A DNA stretch of 64,000 bases. Source: Rhynchonema sp. JSB1_4. Taxonomy: Eukaryota; Nematoda; Chromadorea; Monhysterida; Xyalidae. Of this stretch, positions 22,201 through 29,873 are shown one piece after another. The notes under the pieces are model-generated. The model did not search any database. It was given only the letters and a program-made list of their open reading frames with translations, and was not told the origin of the DNA. Numbering within the stretch: position 1 is the stretch's first letter; the number at the start of each line of letters is the position of its first letter. Where the stretch lies: assembly GCA_030248065.1 (NCBI GenBank), contig JASAMV010002756.1:1-64000 (forward strand), written 5' to 3'. Both the position numbers and the translations under genes were made by a program.

Positions 22201-24226
22201 TACTGGGGGGCTCCCCCACACCTCCAACACTGCCCGGGTTCTATTTCCGACAATACTACACTGCTGACTGTCAGCAGCTGACAATGACAACTGTGGCTTC
22301 ATACGACACCGGTCTTGCAAACCTTGGGCACCCACAAACCTGGCGGGAGGTGATTCCGAGCGCGGTGAGTTGGAGTTTGGCGACAGACTGCGATTGCTGC
22401 TGCTGATATCGGTTTCAGAATCTTTGTTGAACGATGACGACGACGGCTGCAAAGTGCAAAATGCACAGATCCGTCCCAGAGGTGGGAATCGGGCCGGGCC
22501 GGGCCGAGGTTTCCGGCCCGAACGGTCGGGCCGGGCCGGGCCGGGCCGACTTTTCGGAATGTCGGGCCGGGCCGGGCCGATGTGGCCGGCCCGAAAAGGC
22601 CCGACATCATCGAATTTCAATAAAAAATCGTGATTTTTTTAGGCTAAATTTGCCAAAATTTCTCGCGATTCTGCAAATTAGTACCGACTTCCATGATTGA
22701 TTATCAGGTATTTTTAAACCAAAAAACAGTAATTTTTGCCCCAAAAAATTGCTTCGTCAAAATATCATCAGAAAAAGTCGGGCCGAAAAAATCGGGCCGG
22801 GCCGGGCCGACTTTTTTCCAAGTCGGGCCGGGCCGGGCCGGACTTTCCGGCCCGAGCTGTCGGGCCGGGCCGGGCTGGGCCGACCCCCGGTCCGGACCTC
22901 GTCGGGTCGGGCCGGGCCGAGATAACCCGGCCCGATTCTCACCTCTGATTAGGCCTGTGCACAATACCACTTTTGACACCCAATACCAATACCCAATACC
23001 AATACCGGCCAGTGTAGTGGCAGGCCCATGTGTGGGAGGTAAGTATGATGCGGGGTTGGGACCGGAAGCGTGAGAGGTATGATTTTGGTCACTCAAAAAG
23101 GCGAAAAAACACCGTTTTTGTGATACAATTTTGGCCAAAAATTGAGGTAAAAATAGTACTTTTTCAAAATTTTCGCCGAAAATCGCCTAAAAATAGGTAT
23201 TATGGGTGGGTTTGCGCGCGGAGCGCGCGATTTTTGGGAAAATAAGGTCGAAAAACACCGATTTTTGCCTTAAAAAGGTATAAAATTGCTTGTGAGAGGT
23301 ATGATTTGGAGTTGTGAGAGGTAAGTACTCAACCCCCCCCAACCCCCCCCCTCGGGTTTTGTGGTAGGTAAGTACTGAGAGGGGGGGGGGTAACCCCCCC
23401 CCCAACCCCCCCCCCCCCCAGCCACTACTATGATACCGGCCCTGTACCAATACCCAATACCCAATACCAATACCGAATTGGGGACCCAATACCAATACCC
23501 AATACCAATACCCGGCGAGACCCAATACCAATACCAATACCCAATACCAAATCAACACTACTGAAGTGCCTGGTATTGGGTTTGGTATTGGGTTGGTATT
23601 GGTATTGAGTATTGGGTATTGGGTTGGCATTGGTATTGGGTATTGGGTATTGGTCTTAGTATTGGTTTGGTATTGGGTTTTCGGTCTGGTATTGGGTTGG
23701 TATTGGGTTTGGTATTGGTTTGGTATTGGGTTTTGAGTCAGGTATTGGGTTTGGTATTGGTTTGGTATTGGGTTTTTCTGGGTTAGTATTGGGTATTGGT
23801 TTTGACCCAATACCTGGGCAAACCCAATACCAACACCCAATACCAATACCAGGCCTGCTTCAATACCAATACCCAATACCCAATACCAGAATTAGACCCA
23901 ATACCAATACCAAACACTGGTATTGGTATTGGTATTGGGTGGTATTGGTATTGGGTATTGGGTATTGTGCCCACCCATACCTCTGATCCGTCCGATCCTG
24001 CGCAAAAAATGCACAAAGCAAAATTTTGAGAAAAGCCAACCGTGTACGAAAGTCGATGCGCTGAATTGGTGTGTCTAAGCAGCGCAAACGCGGTCGCCGT
24101 TCGATAGCCGCATTTCTGACAGCGGAACATTAACGATTGCGCGTGCATTTTGGTCATGTGAACTTCGAGTGCTTCGAGCGACGAGACCGAGTGTACGCAC
24201 AGACTGCATTGCACCACCGGCTGCAT
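13219..24226 (-). CDS. C2H2 zinc-finger protein with at least nine fingers
   Basis: Fourteen exons in transcript order: 24041-24226, 22340-22446, 19506-19652, 17218-17436, 16916-17011, 16712-16844, 16545-16636, 16333-16349, 15996-16190, 15495-15743, 14941-14989, 14632-14783, 14016-14181 and 13219-13321. All phases close, giving 636 residues. Two fingers at the N-terminus (CSLC...HMTKMH and CQKCGYRT...HTNSAH) precede a Ser/Pro-rich linker (residues about 63-400). The linker has an IKTEP sumoylation-like site and acidic patches. At least seven further fingers follow (CSLCRHEF, CSTCPMQF, CKHCAECF, CEKCPKRF, CPFKGCTKTF, CEFCGFAF and CEQCGRQF), with TGEK/SGERP-type linkers between the last ones. 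It is expected to be a nuclear sequence-specific DNA-binding factor; targets are unknown and I cannot assign an orthologue. Introns 1-3 hold most of the hAT-like elements in the window. The start ATG at 24226 could instead follow an AG acceptor (AAATGCAG), which would mean an upstream exon was missed. Confidence 0.85.
13429..13600. repeat. Small inverted-repeat element in the last zinc-finger intron
   Basis: CTACGCCAACACGAGCCCG plus GATTTCGGAGG at the left is repeated inverted at 13570-13600, giving about 30-bp perfect arms around a 110-bp loop. No clear target duplication is seen. It is probably a MITE. Confidence 0.6.
17821..18238. mobile_element. hAT-like miniature element, GGATACCGGATACC tag family
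   Basis: The ends CAGTGGTGTCGTTGGG and CCCAACGACACCACTG are inverted copies. The perfect 8-bp duplication ATCGAAGT flanks them (17813-17820 and 18239-18246). Tags AGGATACCGGATACC and variants occur about four times at the left and three times at the right, with G runs. It lies upstream of exon 4 of the zinc-finger gene, in its third intron. Non-coding. Confidence 0.88.
18247..19505. other. Third intron of the zinc-finger gene, remaining sequence
   Basis: It contains homopolymer-rich stretches near 18950-19090 (alternating A and T runs) and an (AAT)n run near 18831. No exon, gene or recognisable mobile element is visible. An ATGTTTCA word is at 19204. Confidence 0.5.
19706..19740. mobile_element. 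Fragment of a GGTTGCAAGGTACC-family element
   Basis: CAGTGTAGTGGCAGG followed by ATGGTTGCAA matches the left end of the elements at 20326 and 21352. It is interrupted after 35 bp by the insertion of the element at 19741. The right part resumes with GTTGCAAGGTGTGG at 20159, but no matching right terminus is found. Confidence 0.6.
19741..20158. mobile_element. hAT-like miniature element, AAATTTCCCATACC tag family
   Basis: The left end is CAGTGTCGTTGAGAAATC and the right end CCCAACTGAACCACTG. It is flanked by ATTGCAAG (19733-19740) and GTTGCAAG (20159-20166), one mismatch in 8. Tags resembling AAAATTTCCCATACC occur two to three times on each side. It is inserted inside a tag of another family's remnant. 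Confidence 0.78.
20326..20729. mobile_element. hAT-like miniature element, GGTTGCAAGGTACC tag family, copy 1
   Basis: The ends are CAGTGTAGTGGCAGG and CCACTACACTG (imperfect). It is flanked by CCTGCGAT and CCTGCAAT (one mismatch in 8). Six tags of the form ATGGTTGCAAGGTACC occur, three on each side. A central box TTTGCGCGCGGAGCGCACG is present, followed by GATTTTTGGGG. Non-coding. Confidence 0.85.
21352..22143. mobile_element. hAT-like miniature element, GGTTGCAAGGTACC tag family, copy 2 (nested)
   Basis: The ends are CAGTGTAGTGGCAGG and CCAGCCACTACACTG, flanked by the perfect duplication ATGCCAAA (21344-21351 and 22144-22151) inside the 20985-22232 element. It is the same family as the copy at 20326-20729. 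It is itself interrupted near its right end by the element at 21710-22093. Confidence 0.9.
21710..22093. mobile_element. hAT-like miniature element, AAATTAGTGTACC tag family (innermost)
   Basis: It has the same CAGTGTAGTTCCTGG / CCAGGAACTACACTG ends and internal body as the elements at 2042 and 3622. However, the tag is GGGGAAATTAGTGTACCT instead of GCGGCGGTTAGTGTACCT at every tag position. The perfect 8-bp duplication CCTACTCC flanks it (21702-21709 and 22094-22101). The uninterrupted target is visible in the related copy near 20690-20705. Confidence 0.9.
22477..23985. mobile_element. Composite CAGAGGT-ended element with GC-rich and TATTGG modules
   Basis: The left end is CAGAGGTGGGAATCGGGCC and the right end is GGGCACAATACC-type sequence (inverted) closing with ACCTCTG. 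The perfect 8-bp duplication ATCCGTCC is at 22469-22476 and 23986-23993. The left module (to about 22950) is GGCCCGG-rich and matches 5150-5556. The right module (22960-23985) is a TATTGG fold-back array like 2020-4250. Another element (23010-23432) is nested inside. The element lies in the first intron of the zinc-finger gene, between exons 1 and 2. It has no coding capacity. Confidence 0.82.
23010..23432. mobile_element. hAT-like miniature element, GAGAGGTAAGTACT tag family (nested)
   Basis: The left end is CAGTGTAGTGGCAGG; the right end CCAGCCACTACTATG is slightly decayed. The perfect duplication ATACCGGC flanks it (23002-23009 and 23433-23440). Tags are variants of GTGAGAGGTATGATTT and GGTAGGTAAGTACT. 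A central box TTTGCGCGCGGAGCGCGCG is present, followed by ATTTTTGG. Confidence 0.85.
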
Positions 24227-25033
24227 TTTGGGGCGTTATGGTTGATTATTATTTATTTATTACCTGTTTATGAAACCAAAAAGTTTGCGTCCGGATTGCC
24301 AGCCAAAAATTTATCAAGAAAAGCACCAAAATAAAAAAATAATAACACGACAAAAATTCAAATTTCTTATTCATTCACTTGCGGAGGAGCGGAATGGTTC
24401 ATAAAATTGGCTCAGCATTGGTCATTTTATTGGTGTGGTACGATTTCATTTGGGGCCAATAAAAACTGCCACGCGCGTAACTGTTAATGTAACTGTTATC
24501 TACTAGTCGGGACGGGACCCGTGCCTACGGCCCGTGCCGTGCCCCCCCCCCCCGAAGACCCGTTAGCATACCCAAAGCTACCCGTGAAAATTGACCCGTC
24601 CGCCCTTCCGAGGGAGGGGGCCACAAACACACACACATACATATAGTGTTTCCTTTTTATGCAAGTCAAAGGAAACAAGCCACCCCACGTTATAACTCAA
24701 CTCCAGTTTTCAGAAACCAATGAAAGTGATTAAGAATGTGTCCTTGTTAATCCAAGCACGACACTCAGCAGCAAACATGGTGAAATGTTTCATTGACATG
24801 CTGGCAGCACACACGCACAAAGCTCACAGCGAGCATGTGAAACATTGTTGTTGTTAGATTCCACAGGCAAACTTTGACACGTTTTTGCCAGCTGCTTGAT
24901 TGAATCGAAATTGTAGTCTCGACCTCAACTAGAAGTTCAGTTATAACACGGGCCCGCGCGTTTCCTTGGACCAAGAAAAACAGGAAACACTATACATACA
25001 TACATACATTCATACATACGTCTTCCTGTTTTA
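24227..25033. other. Spacer upstream of the zinc-finger gene
   Basis: This is the presumed promoter side of the minus-strand zinc-finger gene. It contains a C run near 24543 and short ACAC/ATAC microsatellites near 24630 and 24995. Two ATGTTTCA-type words (24785 and 24838) occur in opposite orientations. No gene is seen. Confidence 0.45.
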
Positions 25034-25302
25034 TAGTAAGTTTCTAATTTCGTTGCCTCATACATTTTTACAGACGCAGGAAAACTCCCGTTCGAAGTCG
25101 AGGCAGGCAACAAGCTCAACACACAGTCAACAAGCCACGCAGCTGACGCACACAGCTTGTGTGACTGAAATATTCTAAACGCACGCGATCCAGCCGCGTG
25201 GCTTGTTGACTGTGTGTTGAGCTTGTTGCCTGCTTCGACTTCGAACGGGAGTTTCCCTGCGTCTGTAAAAATACATGAGGCAACGATATTGGAAATTTAC
25301 TA
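25034..25302. mobile_element. Tc1/mariner-like fold-back MITE, copy 2
   Basis: It has the same element structure as 12921-13180, with TA at both flanks (25032-25033 and 25303-25304) and arms over 100 bp. The arms are better preserved here around AACAAGCTCAACACACAGTC and its inverted partner. Only the loop differs appreciably from copy 1. Confidence 0.82.
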
Positions 25303-25368
25303 TAGTAGTATAGATGTGTGTGAACATTCTATCACTCCACTGCTTTGGTTTCCACAAGAAAACTTTTC

Positions 25369-25500
25369 TCCACCACAGCTCGCGTGGTCATGCCATGCAG
25401 CTCGTGTTCCTGCATCTGAAATCAAGTCAAGTTACATATTCAATACATATATCGAGCGCTGGGTTGATTGTCATGTGGCGACGCGAGCTGTGTGGTGGAG
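25369..25500. repeat. Small inverted repeat with CTCCACCACAGCTCGCG arms
   Basis: CTCCACCACAGCTCGCGTGG at the left is answered by CGCGAGCTGTGTGGTGGAG at about 25480-25498. This gives an imperfect 19-bp inverted repeat around about 90 bp. It could be a MITE or chance; target sites are not evident. Confidence 0.4.
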
Positions 25501-25722
25501 CCAAGCGTTATATTGCCAAGAAACAAATGATCAGGTTATTGTTTTGGTAAAAGTATCACAAAACTGCAGGCGCTTGTTTTAAATTGACACACTAAAACAA
25601 TGAAAGTGGTAATTATGACCAAAGAAAATGGTGCTGACGAAAAGTGGACCCAAATGTTCAACACAAAGGGTGGGTGCCCTGGATTTATCACAAAATCACA
25701 AAAACCGTGCTCAGAGAGCTCC

Positions 25723-27744
25723 TCAATCTTCATCGGCCGCATTGTCATTTTCCGGCTCATATTTGTTCAATTTCTGTCTCATTTCCCTCATCTGCTTATT
25801 CTTTTTCATCAACATTTGTTTCATGTTCTTGTAGGCGGCGGTTTGTGAGAATTTCTTTTCCAACTCGGCTTCGGTCATTTCCAGCTGTTCTTTGACTTTC
25901 AGCAAACGTTTATGTGATTCAACCAGGTCCGACTCGAGTTTTTGCTGCAAAACATAACAATAATGTCAGATTATTTCCAACGTGCCGTGAAACATCTGCC
26001 GTACAGGTACAGTCAATCAAAACTCGTTTCTACATTCACTAGTGTTGGCAACAGTTCAGCAAATAAAGAGGCGCTTTCTATGGTGACATAGATCGGAACA
26101 CACAACAAAGAATATTAGCCTGCGCTTAGTGAATGAGGTTAGCGGCAGATCGAGGACCAAAATACAGGTGTACCAAAATATCTATCCGAATTCTCTCTGG
26201 ATAAAGAGTTTTGCCGCATATACAGATATGAACTGGCACCGTGAACCAACCTCATTTTGACTGTGCTGTGCATCCTTTTCATCGAATTGTCCTTGCAACG
26301 CTGCCAATCTTTGTTCCAACATCTGTATCTCTTGATCGTTATTACTGCGTTGACTTGGTGCCGCCGTTTGCTGTGCCGCGCGCGCTTGTGCCAACTGATG
26401 TTCCACCATTTTTCGTTGGTCAATCTGCAGAGCTACAAAATCTGGCCGAGTGTTAAAATTAAGGCATTAAAGATTTTGTTGTCCGTTTCGCTCTGACGTT
26501 TTTTGACAGATTGTACCAGGTTGAACGGGGTTCAAAAAAGACCGCTGTCCTTGGAGTTGTTTGCATGCTCCATTCAAACATATGGTGACAGTATGTACTG
26601 CTGATGGATATGAAACATCAAACAATAATCTAAGCGTTGTAGAGACTCACGCGGTCAGCTTTTATTAATGGTTCATTTCAGCATTTAAGAAGTTTGTTTT
26701 TTCTCTGCTCCCCGATTCATAGACGGAACACACTGGTTATTGTCAACGGAAATCCACTGCGGGATAGAATTAGGAAGAAAAAGCATATTTAATGTTTCAA
26801 CGGCTGTATATACCTGTCCAACAGCAACGCCCTCCACCTGCTGCAACCTCTGTCGTTGCTGTTCGTTCTCATAGCGCAGTCGTTCAATTTCTGTCTGCAG
26901 CAATGGCGCCGGCCCGCTCGTGTATTCGATGGGTTCGAGTCTGCGCAGGATCGACGTGATCTGCAGGTTGTATGGACTTGTGGTTCTGGTCTGAACCCGG
27001 TCTGACATTTTCTGGAATTAAATTTTAAGAAAACGTGTCACCTGCGGACGCGCGGCGAGTTTCTGTTTTTCGTCGAGTTCTTGACTTTCGAAATGTTGCA
27101 CAGCATCGAGCAGCTCGCGATTCTCCAATTCCGATAGATTGACCAAAAGTTTCAGATGCCATTTCTCGGCCTGGCCGCACACCTAGAGTCATCGGTAAAA
27201 TCAGTGAGAAACGGAAAGTGAAATAATTACAAAATACCAGTTTACCCTCTTTGTCAGCCTCATCGGCATCGGCGCATTTTCGGTCACTATGTAGAACACG
27301 CACATTGTTATGGAAGCGGTCATACAGGAAATCAACAGCAGATAAAGAAATGCTTAATTAAGATTCACTATTCTCCATAAAGAGAGCGTGTACCCTTGTG
27401 ATAATTTTAACCTGTCGCAACAACAGCAGGCTCGTGTGCGCCGTATTGATCAACTCTGATTGGAATTCAGCCCTTGTCGTTTCAAGCAAGTCCTTGAGTA
27501 AATCTTGCACCTCGTCCTTTGTGAACGTCGTGTCATTCAGTCGACTTTTCTGCGTTTCCTAAATGAAAGGTTGGATAAAATAGGCAGAAATTTGCAAAAG
27601 TTTATGTTTACTATCCGATTTTACCTCGAAACAAGCGTCGACGGCCCTCACTCGTTGTCCTCGTTGGAATCGACAAAATCGCAAGAATTGCACCAGTTGA
27701 TTCTCGTGATGTTCATTCAGACCAAGCTTGCCGGGTTCCCCCAT
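25723..27744 (-). CDS. LZTFL1: Leucine zipper transcription factor-like protein 1 (BBSome regulator)
   Basis: Six exons in transcript order: 27625-27744, 27412-27558, 27042-27182, 26814-27011, 26251-26424 and 25723-25944. All junctions are in phase 0, giving 333 residues (human about 299). LZTFL1 (BBS17) binds the BBSome and limits its entry into cilia, influencing Hedgehog signalling in vertebrates. The N-terminus has GLNEHHENQLVQFLRF, then a conserved helical segment ending ELINTAHTSLLLLRQ. A segment with QAEKWHLKL and ELENRELLDAVQHFE follows. The C-terminal half is a long coiled coil closing with KKFSQTAAYKNMKQ and KYEPE, the signature C-terminus of the family. Relative to human there is an additional Gln/Ala-rich stretch in exon 5 and a short acidic tail. 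Three ATGTTTCA-type words (25988, 26611 and 26792) are intronic; the first two read ATGTTTCA in the gene sense. It lies 2.1 kb from the IQGAP stop codon, on the same strand. Confidence 0.95.
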
Positions 27745-28549
27745 GATTGGTGGACAACGTTTGCCCGTTACGTCTCAAGATCGTGTTTGAAACTTATGTG
27801 TCATACAACTGGGCAAATAGCAGCACAAGTCCACGGTCAAGCTCAGCCAGTTCCCATGGTTACGCGCAGTGGCGTGTGCCATGCTTGTGTTCTCCTCGGT
27901 GACAGATCAGGCGCCAGCAGCTTTGAGCTTGATGCACAGCTGGCTGCGAAGGCAGGGTTCGCATTTGAGTGCAAATTTGCATTATTGGCATTTTTCACTG
28001 TCCAAGAGTGCTTAGTACCTGTTCATCATAAATTGTGCTTGACCGTTCGCTTGCCATTGTCTTGTTTACATGCGGATCTCAATTGCCCGATCCCGCCCAA
28101 AATGTGGTTTCCATTCGGTAAGTAAATGTTCCCCTATCTGACCACATCATGCGACAAACACATCACTCGTGTGTCACGCGTGAAATCGACGAATGCACAC
28201 CAGTGATGCTGGGACGCACATCAAGGAGATCAAGATGAATAACTGGCTGTCATGGTTCAACCGACATCATCAAAATCTTATCATCGTTGCTTCAATCCAC
28301 CGGCGATGTTCCGATTGAACTGACGTTGCACTAGGTACAGAAGTGCAACGTTGGTGCATGATTGGCTGCCGTTTGCACATCGATTTCGCAGAGTGAGTGC
28401 AGCAGAAATGGCCAACTTTATTGTCTGACCATTCGCTCTTATAAACAAATTCGCCTTTTGCCCGACTACTATCGTTCTTTTTGGTCGACCTTTCGCGAAA
28501 ATATGACGACCCGTCTGTCGACTGTCACCGTCTAACCAGCTGTCACGAC
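27745..28549. other. Spacer upstream of LZTFL1
   Basis: It should include the LZTFL1 promoter (minus strand). Base composition is mixed. There is no recognisable repeat and no open frame with family resemblance. Confidence 0.4.
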
Positions 28550-29065
28550 CTGTCTCTGTGTTGTTGGAGGATCCATTTGAACACCTACGATCCCTAATGA
28601 TGTGGGACACTGACATCGAAACGGGGGCACGCGTTTTGGGTCAGCTGGCACCATGGACGAGAAGAGAGGAAGTTCACGTACCGCTGCATGTCAAAAACGG
28701 TGGCGGCTGCACGAAAATTCCGGTACATTTTTTCGTACAAACTGTGCTACAGTGTCCACTCTACATGGCAGCATATGTTTGAGTATTTGCGGTTCGCAAC
28801 GCTTACAGAAACTTCGGGTCCATGGAATGGACTTTGCTAGATGATTTGTCGTCGCTGCAGCTGCAGTCACTCATCCGTGATCTCGCCCGTTGTCCACACC
28901 TGAACTGTGCTCTGGGCTTTCGCGGCCCGCACCATCGTCACGTGTTGAAGTGACCCAATCGCTGACTGGTCTCGCATCGTTATGTGACCAGGTGGTAACA
29001 TTGGCCATCGATCGGGGCACGTTCGACTTTCTCGTCAATCTTGACGTGCCAGAAGATCAAGGGGG
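28550..29065 (+). pseudogene. Unrecognised candidate coding remnant
   Basis: Several plus-strand frames look protein-like but do not join. A first segment reads LEDPFEHLRSLMMWDTDIE (about 28560-28640). A second begins at ATG 28823 (MEWTLLDDLSSLQLQSLIRD) and stops at 28950. A third, in a different frame from about 28935, reads VTQSLTGLASLCDQVVTLA. The second and third overlap and are offset by one base, as expected from a frameshift. I do not recognise the family. It may be a decayed gene or unannotated exons with splice sites I cannot resolve. Confidence 0.25.
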
Positions 29066-29085
29066 TACTGAACTGTTGCAGAGCC

Positions 29086-29338
29086 CGGTCCACAGAAGCG
29101 GATTACCTTAACCTTAACACTAACACTAACATTGACCCTTACACTAACATTAACGTTGACATAAAAATAAACACAAGAGAGAAAACCCTTGCGTTTATGT
29201 TAGTGTTAGTGTAAGTGTTAGTCAAGGCCCCCCCAGAAACCCAACCCCAACCCCAAACAAACCAAAAAACAAAAAGCCCAACAACCAAAAAAACTAAGTG
29301 TCAATGTTAAGGTTAAGGTAATCCGCTTCAGTGGACCG
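29086..29338. repeat. Fold-back element with telomere-like TTAGTG/TAACAC runs
   Basis: The outer inverted arms CGGTCCAC.GAAGCGGATTACC (about 36 bp, continuing into TTAACCTTAACA) face each other at 29086-29125 and 29300-29338. The inner sequence has repeated ACTAAC/GTTAGT units in both orientations. A C-rich and A-rich loop lies near 29226-29290. No coding. Confidence 0.7.
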
Positions 29339-29873
29339 TGCCCTGGTCCCGCTAGCTGATTGGCAAGCATCGATGAGCGCACAGTTTGGTGACCACACCA
29401 GGTGCAGTGTGATCGCGATGCTACGCGTTACGTGTGAAGGCAGGCGGCAGGGTCGCACGTATGTATGTATCGGGATCGGTGGATGCTACTTTTGAATTGT
29501 TTGTTCCTGATTTCATAACTTAAAAGTTGGAAGTTTGCACTGCAGTCTTGCTAAAATTTTGAATATGGGACTTTCCTCTAACAAAGTGATATTTTGCCAA
29601 AATCACAAATCACTCGTTTCTCTTTTGGCACTGAACTTTCATCTGAATGAAAAAAAACTGCGGTTGTGCATATAAACACCATGTGTGAAACACAGAAATA
29701 ATCAGATTTGAGAGAATATGAACTTTACAATGACTAGCCACATGCTGCTGCACATGAAACATGTATGATTGAAAAACTTTCAATAAACACAAAATAACAA
29801 AGCAGAATGACCTAAAAAGATAATTTTATGTAATCTTCAAAACTAGAATATGGTGGAATCAATAAACTTGTAA
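29339..29873. other. Spacer between the fold-back and the IQGAP 3' end
   Basis: This is the IQGAP 3' untranslated side on the minus strand, AT-rich, with no further gene or repeat visible. A TGAAACAT word is at 29755. Confidence 0.45.

Larger units (their letters stand above)
20985..22232. mobile_element. hAT-like miniature element, GATACCTACTGTACC tag family, host of two nested elements
   Basis: The ends CAGTGTTGGAGGT and ACCTCCAACACTG are inverted copies, with the perfect 8-bp duplication CCCGGGTT at 20977-20984 and 22233-22240. The tag GGGGGATACCTACTGTACC occurs six times: four before and two after the inserted 21352-22143 element. A central box GCGCGCGTAGCGCGCG is at about 21187. Without the nested insertion the element is about 450 bp. 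Confidence 0.9.

Noticed and set aside
27505..28125. 206-codon plus-strand frame overlapping LZTFL1 exons 1-2
   Set aside because: It is antisense to conserved LZTFL1 coding exons and has no family features of its own.
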